The notes beneath the pieces were generated by a model. It was not told the origin of the DNA. It ran no database searches and saw nothing but the letters and a program-made list of their open reading frames with translations. From Halomonas cerina (GTDB lineage Bacteria > Pseudomonadota > Gammaproteobacteria > Pseudomonadales > Halomonadaceae), in NCBI RefSeq assembly GCF_014192215.1, contig NZ_JACHXP010000011.1, positions 1-64,000 of the forward strand: a stretch of DNA of 64,000 bases, in the 5' to 3' direction. Shown here piece after piece: positions 27,772 through 41,088 of this stretch. The position numbers and the translations under genes were made by a program. Positions within the stretch are counted from its first letter, which is position 1. Each line of letters begins with the position of its first letter.

Positions 27772-29031
27772 CCAGCCCTCGGCCAGGGCAATCCAGCCTT
27801 GGATCGCCGGATCGAATACCGCCACCACCGTCGCGCCGTGATGGACCACCAGCAGCCGCCTGCGCCGCCAGGGGGGGACCCCCGCCTCCTGCAGCAGACG
27901 CTTGAGGTCCCGTCGACCGCGCGCCCCCAGGCGCAGCGTCTCGCCGCCACGCCGCGGCGACACCCCCAGCCCCTCTGCCTCGCCCGCCTCATGTACCAGG
28001 CCACCGATCAGCGGCCCGGCGGGGGTGACCAGCAGCGAGGCACCATCCCAGTCGGCGTGCCAGTCGACCGGCAGGGGCATCACCGGGGGCATCAGATAGA
28101 GCGTTCCCCGCCAGACCCGTGCCTCCGCACCGGGCCAGTCCAGGCACACCTCGGCATCACCCCGGGCCGCGAGTTGGCCGAGCAGGGTCTCGAGACGCCG
28201 GGACGGCGGCGTGGGCAGGCCAGACCGACGGCAGGCATGGCGCACCAGCAGACGACGGCGCGGCGCACTGAGCGCCACCAGCCCCGTCACGGGCAGGCAG
28301 CCCGGATCGCCGCCCAACCGAGCGAGGTCCTCCTCCGCCAGCGTCTCGAGCAGGGCCTCGGCGTCACCGGTCAAGGCGGCACTCTGCGCCAGGGCCTCGC
28401 CGACATGGGGCCAGCGCCTTGCCAGCAAAGGCAGTACCCGGTGGCGCAGGAAGTTACGGTCCAAGGAAGTATCGATGTTGGAGGGGTCCTCGCACCAGGC
28501 CAATCCGCGGTGCGCCGCGGCGTCCTCGAGCTCGGCCCTGGCAACCCCCAGTAACGGGCGTCCGAGCCGGCGCCCGCGCCAGTCGCGGCTCGATGGCATG
28601 CCCGCGAGGCCACGCACACCACTGCCACGCAGGGCGGCAAGCAGGAAGGTCTCGGCCTGATCATCACGATGCTGGGCCAGCCACAGGGTCTCGCCGGGCG
28701 CCACCCGGCGGGCCAGGGCGGCGTAACGGGCCTCCCGCGCCGCGCCCTCGACCCCCTGGCCGGTATCGCGGTCCACGCCAACCCGCGCGACATAAAGCGG
28801 TACCCCAAGGCGTGATCCGAGGCGACGGCAGTGAGTCTCGAAATCATCGGCCGCGGCCTGGAGGCCATGGTGCACATGCAGGGCGCGCAGTGGGCGGGGG
28901 TAACGCCGGCAGGCATCGGCGGCCAGCGTCAGCAGCAGCGTGGAGTCGAGCCCGCCGGACAGGCTGACCCAGACAGGGCGCCCCGGCGGCGTCTGCGCTA
29001 GGGCGTCATCGATCAAGGTTTGCAGGGACAT
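27751..29031 (-). CDS. tilS: tRNA(Ile)-lysidine synthetase
   Basis: Modifies the wobble C of tRNA-Ile(CAU) to lysidine so that it reads AUA; essential. 426 residues (E. coli 432). PP-loop SGGLDS at 25-30, then the N-type ATPase core (LHVHHGLQAAADD, QHRDDQAETFLL, RNFLRHRVLPLL) and C-terminal tRNA-binding domains. It lies 21 bp after accA in the same direction and is the last gene of the supercluster. Its stop codon lies inside the 3' end of ppx. Confidence 0.94.
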   Translation of the reverse strand: MSLQTLIDDALAQTPPGRPVWVSLSGGLDSTLLLTLAADACRRYPRPLRALHVHHGLQAAADDFETHCRRLGSRLGVPLYVARVGVDRDTGQGVEGAAREARYAALARRVAPGETLWLAQHRDDQAETFLLAALRGSGVRGLAGMPSSRDWRGRRLGRPLLGVARAELEDAAAHRGLAWCEDPSNIDTSLDRNFLRHRVLPLLARRWPHVGEALAQSAALTGDAEALLETLAEEDLARLGGDPGCLPVTGLVALSAPRRRLLVRHACRRSGLPTPPSRRLETLLGQLAARGDAEVCLDWPGAEARVWRGTLYLMPPVMPLPVDWHADWDGASLLVTPAGPLIGGLVHEAGEAEGLGVSPRRGGETLRLGARGRRDLKRLLQEAGVPPWRRRRLLVVHHGATVVAVFDPAIQGWIALAEGWSGLDQR

Positions 29032-29052
29032 GGCCGAGTGCAGAAAGGGCCG

Positions 29053-30006
<954 letters not shown>

Positions 30007-30118
30007 GGGCTAGCCTTGTCTCGTCGGCCGGGGCACGACCGGGGCGAATCGTGAATGGCGGGCATTATCTCACCCTGACGGTACCACGCAAGGCAGTACA
30101 TCTACCGCTGCCGCGACT

Positions 30119-30140
30119 GCTCGGGGCTGACCCGGCGTAG
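30119..30140. repeat. Fragment of the element that lies upstream of dnaE
   Basis: 22 bp centred on CTGACCCGGCG that match 33791-33812 except for one extra G and one missing A. The two copies flank the dnaE gene. The copy here lacks the foldback partner arm. Confidence 0.5.
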
Positions 30141-30179
30141 GACCTCCTCTTCGGCCCCCCGACGCCCCTCGCTGATACG

Positions 30180-30193
30180 CCGAAGCCCGAAGC
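30180..30193 (-). repeat. Two GCTTCGG heptads behind dnaE
   Basis: On the minus strand, 4 nt after the dnaE TAA, GCTTCGG occurs twice in tandem. It is the shortest member of the post-stop heptad family and uses the same unit as the nine-copy array behind trxB. Confidence 0.7.
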
Positions 30194-30197
30194 CAAA

Positions 30198-33710
<3,513 letters not shown>

Positions 33711-33790
33711 GGTGGACTCAAGATTGGGCGATAAATAGTCAGTACTGGTGACATTGCTCGACGCTGATCCAGCGCTTTCGCATCCTGTCC

Positions 33791-33897
33791 GCTCGGGCTG
33801 ACCCGGCGATAGATCTACGCGGGGGCGCTGTAAATACCTCCCTGTACGCTACTTTTGCCATCCATGGAAAAAGACCCCCGCTACGATCTATCCCCGG
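33791..33897. repeat. Foldback (MITE/REP-like) element upstream of dnaE
   Basis: Left arm 33802-33825 (CCGGCGATAGATC then GCGGGGG) and right arm 33875-33897 (CCCCCGC, then GATCTATC, CCGG) are near-complementary. The 49-nt loop contains the near-palindrome CTTTTG-CCATCCATGG-AAAAAG. It also contains TGTAAATACCTCCCTGTA, a motif I remember from abundant intergenic repeats of halomonads (not checked). There is no transposase, so it would be non-autonomous if mobile. Minus-strand transcripts would carry it in the rnhB-dnaE gap. Confidence 0.65.
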
Positions 33898-33927
33898 CGC
33901 TCCTCGCTCTCGGGAGCTACTCGTTGG

Positions 33928-34539
33928 CTAGAACAACGCCAGCTGGCGTTTCACCGGGCCGAAGGAGCGACGATGGTCGGGCAGCGGCCCCAGACGCTCC
34001 AAAGCGGCCAGGTGCTCGGGCGTCGGGTAGCCCTTGTGGCGGGCGAAGCCATAATCGGGATGGCGCGCATCCAGCGCCACCATGCCGGCATCCCGGGCCA
34101 CCTTGGCGAGTATCGAGGCCGCCGCGATGGCCGGGTGGCGGGCGTCGCCCTTGACCACCGCCTGGCCGGGGACATGATGCCCGGGCAGCCGATTGCCGTC
34201 CACCAGCAGGTACTCGGCCGCGGGCGAGAGGGCGTCGATGGCCCGGCGCATGGCGAGATGTGTCGCGTGGAAGATGTTGAGCGCATCGACCTCGGCCGCC
34301 GAGGCCTCGGCCACGGCGAAGGCCAGAGCCCGGGCGCGGATCTCGCCGTCCAGGGCCTCTCGGCGCGGCGCGGCGAGCATCTTGGAGTCGGTGAGGCCGG
34401 CGATGGGCCGAGCGGGGTCGAGGATCACCGCCGCGGCCACCACCGGGCCGACCAGCGGACCGCGCCCTACCTCGTCGATCCCGGCCAGCCGGTCGCCGTG
34501 GTAATCGATGACCAGCGGTGGCAGCTCGCTTGTCATCAT
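33928..34539 (-). CDS. rnhB: Ribonuclease HII
   Basis: Cleaves RNA in RNA-DNA hybrids and starts ribonucleotide excision; 203 residues (E. coli 198). Catalytic acidic residues lie in [20 protein letters not shown] and VDGN; further signatures are [12 protein letters not shown] and [14 protein letters not shown]. The start overlaps the lpxB stop by 4 nt (ATGA, or a second ATG 3 nt later). Part of the lpxA-lpxB-rnhB-dnaE series. Confidence 0.96.
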   Translation of the reverse strand: MMTSELPPLVIDYHGDRLAGIDEVGRGPLVGPVVAAAVILDPARPIAGLTDSKMLAAPRREALDGEIRARALAFAVAEASAAEVDALNIFHATHLAMRRAIDALSPAAEYLLVDGNRLPGHHVPGQAVVKGDARHPAIAAASILAKVARDAGMVALDARHPDYGFARHKGYPTPEHLAALERLGPLPDHRRSFGPVKRQLALF

Positions 34540-35732
34540 GGCATACCCGCCTGTGCCCGCTCGGGCGCGACGCTTTCCGGGAGCGCCCGGCGCGCCGCAA
34601 CGGCCTCGATGGCCTCGCAGGCACGGCGACTGGCTCCGCGTTGCAGACCAGCATGCTGCGCGGCGAAACGCGCCTCCAGGGCGGCTCGGCCTTCGGGATC
34701 GTCGAGTATCGCGGCAAGCCGGTCGGCGATGGCTTCCGGGGTCGCCGCGTCTTGGATCAGCTCCGGCACCAGGGTCTCACGGGCGATCAGGTTAGGCAGC
34801 GAGATCCATTCGGTCTTGACCAGACGCCTGGCCAGCCAATGGGTCAGCGGCGCCATGCGGTAAGCGACCAGCATGGGGCGGTGACAGAGCATCGCCTCCA
34901 GCGCCGCGGTGCCCGAGGCCAGCAGCACGGCGTCACTGGCCACCATGGCTTCCCGGGAATGGCCCTCGACCAGGGTCACCCGATCGCGCAACGCCTCACG
35001 CTCCCTGAGCAGAGCCTCGAGCTCGGCGCGTCGCGCTGGGGTAGCGGCGGGGATGATTACTCGCAGAGCGGGACGCGCGTGGCACAGTCGCTCGGCCGCC
35101 GCCAGGAAGGTTGCCCCCAAAAAGCGGATCTCGCTGGCCCGGGAGCCGGGTAGCAGGGCCAGCAGTGGTCCGCAGGTGTCCAGTCCCAGCGCCTGCCGGG
35201 CCGCCTCGCGATCGTTGTCGAGCGGCAGCTCGTCGGCCAGTGGATGGCCGACGAAGGCCACCGGTACCCGGTGGTGAGCATAGAAGGCCGCCTCGAAAGG
35301 CAGGAAGGTGAGCATGGCGTCCACGGCCCGTCCGATGCCCCTGACCCGGCCCTGTCGCCAGGCCCAGACGGAGGGGCTGACGTAGTGGACGGTGGGCAGG
35401 CCGGCCTCGCGCAACTGTCGTTCCAGGCCCAGGTTGAAGTCCGGGGCATCGATGCCGATCACGATATCCGGCCGCCAGGCCAGAGCATCGCGCCTGAGCG
35501 CACGGCGCACCCGAATCAGGCCGGGCAGATGCCGGAGCACCTCCACGAGCCCCATCACCGAGAGGGTCTCCAGGGGCACGCGGCTGTCGATGCCCTCGGC
35601 GATCATCCGCGGCCCGCCGATGCCGCGGAAGGCGACCCCCGGATGGCGCGCCTTCAGTTCGCGCATCAGGCCGGCCCCCAGGATGTCCCCGGAGAGTTCC
35701 CCGGCGACGAGGTAAACACGTTCAAGCGTCAT
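34536..35732 (-). CDS. lpxB: Lipid-A-disaccharide synthase
   Basis: Joins UDP-2,3-diacylglucosamine and lipid X to the lipid A disaccharide; a membrane-associated GT19 glycosyltransferase. 398 residues (E. coli 382). Signatures: [62 protein letters not shown] and [21 protein letters not shown]. It starts 10 nt after lpxA. Confidence 0.96.
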   Translation of the reverse strand: MTLERVYLVAGELSGDILGAGLMRELKARHPGVAFRGIGGPRMIAEGIDSRVPLETLSVMGLVEVLRHLPGLIRVRRALRRDALAWRPDIVIGIDAPDFNLGLERQLREAGLPTVHYVSPSVWAWRQGRVRGIGRAVDAMLTFLPFEAAFYAHHRVPVAFVGHPLADELPLDNDREAARQALGLDTCGPLLALLPGSRASEIRFLGATFLAAAERLCHARPALRVIIPAATPARRAELEALLREREALRDRVTLVEGHSREAMVASDAVLLASGTAALEAMLCHRPMLVAYRMAPLTHWLARRLVKTEWISLPNLIARETLVPELIQDAATPEAIADRLAAILDDPEGRAALEARFAAQHAGLQRGASRRACEAIEAVAARRALPESVAPERAQAGMP

Positions 35733-35742
35733 GTGCGCCCCC

Positions 35743-36510
35743 TCAGCGCACGATGCCGCGGGTCGAGGCCTCGATGGAGGTCGCGAAGGCCTCGGTCTCG
35801 GGCAGCGAGAAGCGTGCGCGAATCTCGGTGAGCGCCTGAGCCACGGTCAGCCCTTGGCGGTAGACCAGCTTGTAGGCCTCGCCGAGCGCCCGGAGTGCCT
35901 CGTTGGAGAACCCGCGGCGGCGCAGGCCCACCAGGTTCAGCCCATGGACCTGGGCCGGGTTGCCGTTGATCATCACGTAGGCCGGGGTATCCTTGGTGAT
36001 GATCGAGCCGCCGCCGGCCATGGCATGCGCGCCGAAGTGGCAGAACTGGTGGATCGCAGAGAGGCCGCCGAGGATCACAAAGTCGCCCAAATGGACATGG
36101 CCGGCCAGGGTCACCTGGTTGGCCAGGATGCAGTCATTGCCGATCACGCAGTCGTGACCCACGTGGACATAGGCCATGAACAGGTTGCGCGAGCCGATGG
36201 TGGTCTCGCCGCGATCCTGGACGGTGCCGCGGTGCAGGGTGGCGCCCTCGCGGATGACGTTGTCGTCGCCCATCACCAGACGGGTGGGTTCGCCGGCGTA
36301 TTTCTTGTCCTGGCAGTCCTCGCCCACCGAGGCGAACTGGAAGACCCGGGTACGCTCGCCGAGCACCGTGGGCCCCTTAATCACCACGTGTGGCCCGATG
36401 CGCGAACCGGCTCCGACCTCGACATCGGGGCCGATCACCGTGAAGGGACCGACCTCGACATCGTCGGCCAGCCGCGCCGCGGGATCGATGAGGGCGGTGG
36501 AATGAATCAA
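35743..36510 (-). CDS. lpxA: UDP-N-acetylglucosamine acyltransferase LpxA
   Basis: First enzyme of lipid A synthesis; adds an (R)-3-hydroxyacyl chain from ACP. 255 residues (E. coli 262). Left-handed beta-helix hexapeptide repeats, with the catalytic His region [14 protein letters not shown]. The start is TTG at 36510, overlapping the fabZ stop as TTGA, which couples the two genes. The C-terminus STRGIVR is typical of the family. Confidence 0.95.
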   Translation of the reverse strand: MIHSTALIDPAARLADDVEVGPFTVIGPDVEVGAGSRIGPHVVIKGPTVLGERTRVFQFASVGEDCQDKKYAGEPTRLVMGDDNVIREGATLHRGTVQDRGETTIGSRNLFMAYVHVGHDCVIGNDCILANQVTLAGHVHLGDFVILGGLSAIHQFCHFGAHAMAGGGSIITKDTPAYVMINGNPAQVHGLNLVGLRRRGFSNEALRALGEAYKLVYRQGLTVAQALTEIRARFSLPETEAFATSIEASTRGIVR

Positions 36511-36950
36511 GTGACCTTCCTCTCGGCACAGATGATCTCGGCCTCGCAGGCCAGCTCGCCGGCCACGGTGGCGCGGCAGGCAAATTTCCAGATCCCGCGC
36601 TTGCCACGGATCACCCGAGCCTCCAGCGTCAGCTGGTCGCCGGGCATCACCGGCCGCTTGAAGCGCACGTTGTCACTGCCCACCAGGTAGTAGACATAGC
36701 CATCGGCGGGCAGCTTGTTGACGGTCTTGAAGCCGAGGATGCCGCAGGCCTGGGCGAGGGCCTCGATCACCAGCACCCCGGGCATGATCGGATGGTGCGG
36801 GAAATGGCCATTGAAGAACGGCTCGTTGATGCTGACATTCTTGTAGGCCACGATGACTTCGCCAATGGTGAGTTCCGTCACCCGATCCACCAGCAGGAAG
36901 GGATAGCGGTGGGGTAGATACTCACGAATCTCGTTGATGTCCATTACCAT
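36507..36950 (-). CDS. fabZ: 3-hydroxyacyl-ACP dehydratase FabZ
   Basis: Dehydrates 3-hydroxyacyl-ACP in fatty acid elongation, competing with LpxA for the hydroxyacyl-ACP. 147 residues, hot-dog fold. The catalytic His is in [15 protein letters not shown] and the catalytic Glu in [13 protein letters not shown]; the motif [13 protein letters not shown] opens the domain. ATG 36950 has GAGG 8 nt upstream; the longer ORF to 36998 has no family support. It shares an overlapping stop/start with lpxA. Confidence 0.96.
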   Translation of the reverse strand: MVMDINEIREYLPHRYPFLLVDRVTELTIGEVIVAYKNVSINEPFFNGHFPHHPIMPGVLVIEALAQACGILGFKTVNKLPADGYVYYLVGSDNVRFKRPVMPGDQLTLEARVIRGKRGIWKFACRATVAGELACEAEIICAERKVT

Positions 36951-37031
36951 CGTAGCGACCTCTGAAATGACAGGTTGCCCGCCCTGTGGAACGGACATGA
37001 CCGTCGGCGCCGGACCGACGGGCAGGCGGCG

Positions 37032-37059
37032 ATTATACCGCCCTGCGAGCTCGGCTCAA
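37032..37059 (-). promoter_or_regulatory. Internal promoter before fabZ
   Basis: TTGAGC (37054-37059), 16 bp, perfect TATAAT (37032-37037) on the minus strand. The -35 overlaps the lpxD stop codon. It would give fabZ-lpxA-lpxB-rnhB-dnaE-accA-tilS a promoter of their own. A hairpin CCGTCGG/CCGACGG (37001-37021) lies in the resulting 5' leader. Confidence 0.65.
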
Positions 37060-38093
37060 CCGCGGCGCCCGACCTTCTCGAGCCTGGCGAGCCGCCGGGC
37101 GATGTCATCGAGCTGCTTGAAGCGCACCGCATTGCGGCGCCAATGGGCGTTGTCCATGGCCCCGGTGCCGGAGGAATACACGCCCGGCGCGTGGATCGAA
37201 TTGGTGACCAGGCTCATGCCGGTGACCTGCACGCCATCGGCGATGGTCAGGTGCCCCGAGAGTCCTACCCCGCCGCCCAGCATGCAGTGCCGACCGACCC
37301 GGGTGGAGCCGGCGATCCCCACGCAGCCGGCCAGCGCACTGTGGTCGCCGACCTGCACGTTGTGGGCGATCTGCACCTGGCTGTCGATCTTGACGTCATC
37401 ACCGATCACGGTATCGCCCAGGGCCCCGCGATCGATGCTCGAACAGCTGCCCACCTCGACGTCATCGCCCAGCACCACTCCGCCGAGTTGGGCGATCTTG
37501 TGCCAACGCTCGCCGTCGTGGGCGAAGCCGAAGCCATCGCCACCGATCACGCAGCCACTGTGCAGGATGGCCCGGGCGCCGATCACCACGCCATGATAGA
37601 CGGTGACATTGGCATGCAGGCGCGAATCCGCGCCGATGAGGGTATCGGCACCCACCACGCTGCCGGCACCGATGACCACGCCGTCGCCTAGCACGACACC
37701 CGACTCGACCATGGCCTGAGCCCCGATGGCCACGTTGGCCCCGAGGGTCACGTCGTCGGCCACCACGGCGGTGGGGTGGACCCCCGCCGGAGCACGCCCG
37801 ACCAGGGGGTCGAACAGGCGCGAGAGCTCGGCATAGCCCAGGTAGGGGTTGTCCAGCTCGAGGCGGTCCACGGGACAGGCCTCGCCATGGGCCGGCGCGA
37901 GCAGCACGGCGGCGGCCCGAGTATCCGGCAGGTCCTTGAGGTAGGCGCGGTTGGCCAGGAAGGCCACCTGATCCGGTCCGGCATCGCGGAGCGTGGCCAG
38001 GCCACCGACCCGTCGCGTACCGTCACCCTGCAGGCGGGCCCCGAGGCGTTCGGCGAGTTCGGCAAGCGTGAAGGTAGGGGTGTCGTGTGTCAT
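37056..38093 (-). CDS. lpxD: UDP-3-O-(3-hydroxyacyl)glucosamine N-acyltransferase LpxD
   Basis: Third acyl step of lipid A synthesis; 345 residues (E. coli 341). An N-terminal uridine-binding domain (TFTLAELAERLGARLQGDG) is followed by a left-handed beta-helix with hexapeptide repeats and the catalytic His region GGDGFGFAHDGERWHKIAQLG (cited in part). A C-terminal helix ([19 protein letters not shown]) provides ACP contacts. It lies 31 bp after skp. Confidence 0.96.
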   Translation of the reverse strand: MTHDTPTFTLAELAERLGARLQGDGTRRVGGLATLRDAGPDQVAFLANRAYLKDLPDTRAAAVLLAPAHGEACPVDRLELDNPYLGYAELSRLFDPLVGRAPAGVHPTAVVADDVTLGANVAIGAQAMVESGVVLGDGVVIGAGSVVGADTLIGADSRLHANVTVYHGVVIGARAILHSGCVIGGDGFGFAHDGERWHKIAQLGGVVLGDDVEVGSCSSIDRGALGDTVIGDDVKIDSQVQIAHNVQVGDHSALAGCVGIAGSTRVGRHCMLGGGVGLSGHLTIADGVQVTGMSLVTNSIHAPGVYSSGTGAMDNAHWRRNAVRFKQLDDIARRLARLEKVGRRG

Positions 38094-38124
38094 GGGAACC
38101 CGATATCCAGAACGTAGGGCCGGC

Positions 38125-38631
38125 TCAGAAGCGCGAGTCGAGGATCTCGGTCACCTCGCCCGTCAGATCGGGCAGGTCGGCCTCGGCATGCAGTACCCCG
38201 TTAGGGTCCACCAGCACCTGGACCTCGTGGCGGTCGATGACCTGCTGGATCGCCTGATCCAGCTTGGGCTCGGCTTCCTGGAGGAACTGCTGCTCGGCCT
38301 GCTGGCGGGCCTCTAGCAGCTCACGGCGCAGCTGCTGAAACCGCTGGCCCTTCTGCTGGAGCTCCTGCACGGCCGAGCGGCGCTCGGCCTCGGCCATGAC
38401 CTCGCCCTCCTCCTGGAGGCGGGCCTGCAGGTCCTGCAACGCCTGGCCCAGCGCCTCGGCTTCCTGCTGCTGGCTGCCGGTCTGGTTGCGGAACTGGTTC
38501 ATGGAGCGCTGCGCGGCCTCGGTATCCAGCAGCGCGGTGCGCCAGTCCAGCACGGCGACATCGGCGGCCTGGGCCGGCAGGGCGATGATGCCCAGCAGGC
38601 CGAGACAGAAAGCGGCGGTCAACGTGCGCAT
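38125..38631 (-). CDS. skp: Periplasmic chaperone Skp/OmpH
   Basis: 168 residues with a Sec signal peptide (MRTLTAAFCLGLLGIIALPAQA, about 22 residues). The mature part is Gln/Glu/Arg-rich and strongly helical (about 50-135), forming the tentacles of the trimer that carries unfolded outer-membrane proteins through the periplasm. The core strands include VAVLDWRTAL and VQVLVDPNGVLHA. It lies between bamA and lpxD, the standard place. Confidence 0.9.
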   Translation of the reverse strand: MRTLTAAFCLGLLGIIALPAQAADVAVLDWRTALLDTEAAQRSMNQFRNQTGSQQQEAEALGQALQDLQARLQEEGEVMAEAERRSAVQELQQKGQRFQQLRRELLEARQQAEQQFLQEAEPKLDQAIQQVIDRHEVQVLVDPNGVLHAEADLPDLTGEVTEILDSRF

Positions 38632-38655
38632 GGATCGGGCTCCTTGAAAAACGAA

Positions 38656-41001
38656 TCAGAAGGTCTGTCCCAGCGAGAACTGGAAGAACTGGGTATCGTC
38701 GCCGCTCTTGTCGTTGAGGGGCTCGGCGATGCTGAAGGTCAGCGGTCCTACCGGCGTCAGCCAGGAGAGGCCGACACCGACGCTGTAGCGCAGCTCCCCC
38801 AGATCCACCCCCGACTCGCAGCTGGAGCGGTCCTCCTCCAGCACCGGGTAGCAGTCGGTCAGGAAGGTGTTGCCGGCATCCAAGAACAGCGAGCTCTGAA
38901 GGGAGCGCTGATCCTCGACGAAGGGCATCGGGAAGAGCAGTTCGGCGCTGCCCTCCATCAGGACATTGCCGCCCAGGGTGCGGTCATCTCCCCTCGAGCC
39001 GGCCTGAGGCGTAGTCGCCGGCCCCAAGGTGTTGCCGGTGAAGCCACGTACCGAGCCCAGCCCCCCGGAGAAGAAGTTCTCGTAGAACGGATAGGGATCA
39101 CCACCGACACTGTCGGCGTAACCGAGCTCGCCGCTGAACTTCAGCCCCCAGGTCTGCTCCTCGTTGAATGGCAGGATCTGGCGCGCCTGAGCCCGCAGCT
39201 TGTAGTACTCGGCATCGCTACCAGGGACCGCGGTCTCCAGCGACAGGCGCTGGTAATTGCCGGCGGTGGGCATGATGCCGCGGTTGAGGTCGTTACGGGT
39301 CCAGCTGGCGGTCAGCTTGAGGGCCTGGGCATCTTCGCCCTCCTCCTGCACGTAGCGCTCGATCTCCGAGGCCGTGTCGCGGAAGGTCCGGATGGTCAGG
39401 TTCTCGGCGCTGGCCCCGAAGTTGAGCCGGGTCAGCTCGTTGATCGGGTAGCCGAAGTTGATCCCGCCGCCATAGGCGTCGGTCGAGTAGGTGGAGATAT
39501 CAGAGTCCTCGTAGTCGGTCTCGCGGTAGTAGAGGTTGTAGCCGCGCGAGATGCCGCTCAAGGTCCAATAGGGATCGGTGAAGCCGAAGTTGAGGCTGGT
39601 GAAGGTATCGCTGCGCTGGGCGCCGATGTTGACCCGATTGCCGGTGCCAAGGAAGTTGTTCTGGGAAAGCGAGGCGCCATAGATCACCCCGGCACTCTGG
39701 GAGAAGCCGATGCTCGCCGAGATCGACCCGGAGGGCTGCTCCTCGACGGTGTAGGTGACATCGAGCTTGTCGGGGTCACCGGGCACCGGCTGGGTCTGGA
39801 CCTCCACCTGCTTGAAGAACCCCAGGCGCTCGAGGCGCTGGCGCGACTGGCTGATCGACTCGGTGGAGGCCGGGGCGCCCTCCATCTGGATCATCTCACG
39901 GCGCAGCACCTCATCCTGGGTGGTGGTATTGCCGACGAACTCGATGCGCCGCACATAGGCCCGACGACCGGGGTCGACGCGGAAGATCAGATCGACGGTC
40001 TCGCCATCGGCCTGGACCTCCGGGATGCCGTCGACGCTGGCGAAAGCGAAGCCCTCGGCGCCAAGGCGCGCGCGCAGAGCCTCCGACGAGGCGGTGACGT
40101 CGCTACGCGAGAAGATTTCGCCCGGCACCACCTCAAGCAGCTCGCGGGCCTCGCGCTCACTGACGCGCAGATCGCCGGCGAAGCGCACGTCACCGAGGCG
40201 GTACTGATCCCCCTCGTCGACGTTGACGGTGACGAAGATTCGCGACTTGTCGGGGCTGATCGAGACCTGAGTGGACTCGATGCTGAAGTTGACGTAGCCG
40301 CGATCCAGGTAGAAGGAGCGCAGCCGCTCGAGATCCCCCGAGAGTGCCTGGCGGGAGTAGTCGTCGCTGGAGAACCAGCCGAAGAACCAGCCCGGGGTGT
40401 CCTCCAGCTCGAAGACCTCGCGCAGAGTCGCATCGTCGAAGGCCCGGTTGCCCACGATGTTGATCTGGCGAATCTTGGCCACCGCCCCCTCATCGATGTC
40501 GATGTTGACCTGGACTCGGCCCTCGCCCACCTCCTCGACCGAGGTGTCGATGCGGGCACTATAGCGGCCTTGGGACTGGTAGAGCCCGGCCAGCTCACGC
40601 TGGATCTCCTCCAGGGTGGAGAGCTCAAGCACCTGGCCCTCTTGCAGGCCGGCTTGCTTGAGTCCCTCGCGCAGGTCCTCGTCGGGAATCTGGCTGTTGC
40701 CCTCGATGTCGAGCCGGACGATGGTAGGACGCTCGACCACCTGGATGATCAGCACGTCGCCCTCCCGGGCCAGGGAGATGTCCTCGAACAGCCCGGTGGC
40801 GAAGAGGCGCTCGGCCGCCTCGGCCAACTCGCGCTCGTCGACCCGATCACGGGCATTGACGGGAAAGGCATTGAACACGGAAGCGGCGGAGACCCGCTGC
40901 AGGCCCTCGACTCGGATGTCGGAGACATTGAAGGGTTCCGCCAGTGCCGGTCCGGCACCGGCGAGCAGCAGAGCCGCCAGTCCGATGGTCTTGATCTTCA
41001 T
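38656..41001 (-). CDS. bamA: Outer membrane protein assembly factor BamA
   Basis: Central subunit of the BAM complex that inserts beta-barrel proteins; 781 residues (E. coli 810). A signal peptide (MKIKTIGLAALLLAGAGPALA) is followed by five POTRA repeats to about residue 425, opening with FNVSDIRVEGLQRVSA. The 16-strand barrel has the lid-lock motif region GSVRGFTGNTLGP. It ends in the aromatic C-terminal signature FFQFSLGQTF. Confidence 0.96.
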   Translation of the reverse strand: MKIKTIGLAALLLAGAGPALAEPFNVSDIRVEGLQRVSAASVFNAFPVNARDRVDERELAEAAERLFATGLFEDISLAREGDVLIIQVVERPTIVRLDIEGNSQIPDEDLREGLKQAGLQEGQVLELSTLEEIQRELAGLYQSQGRYSARIDTSVEEVGEGRVQVNIDIDEGAVAKIRQINIVGNRAFDDATLREVFELEDTPGWFFGWFSSDDYSRQALSGDLERLRSFYLDRGYVNFSIESTQVSISPDKSRIFVTVNVDEGDQYRLGDVRFAGDLRVSEREARELLEVVPGEIFSRSDVTASSEALRARLGAEGFAFASVDGIPEVQADGETVDLIFRVDPGRRAYVRRIEFVGNTTTQDEVLRREMIQMEGAPASTESISQSRQRLERLGFFKQVEVQTQPVPGDPDKLDVTYTVEEQPSGSISASIGFSQSAGVIYGASLSQNNFLGTGNRVNIGAQRSDTFTSLNFGFTDPYWTLSGISRGYNLYYRETDYEDSDISTYSTDAYGGGINFGYPINELTRLNFGASAENLTIRTFRDTASEIERYVQEEGEDAQALKLTASWTRNDLNRGIMPTAGNYQRLSLETAVPGSDAEYYKLRAQARQILPFNEEQTWGLKFSGELGYADSVGGDPYPFYENFFSGGLGSVRGFTGNTLGPATTPQAGSRGDDRTLGGNVLMEGSAELLFPMPFVEDQRSLQSSLFLDAGNTFLTDCYPVLEEDRSSCESGVDLGELRYSVGVGLSWLTPVGPLTFSIAEPLNDKSGDDTQFFQFSLGQTF

Positions 41002-41088
41002 TCAGTCGATTCACTCGCGTTGGTCTGCCTACCCGTCCAGACAGGCACCTTATACATTTGCATACGCCACTGACAAGCCGGCGCCCGG

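Noticed and set aside
38644..41073. Long plus-strand ORF (809 codons) opposite bamA
   Set aside because: The same codon-bias shadow effect; BamA on the minus strand is certain.
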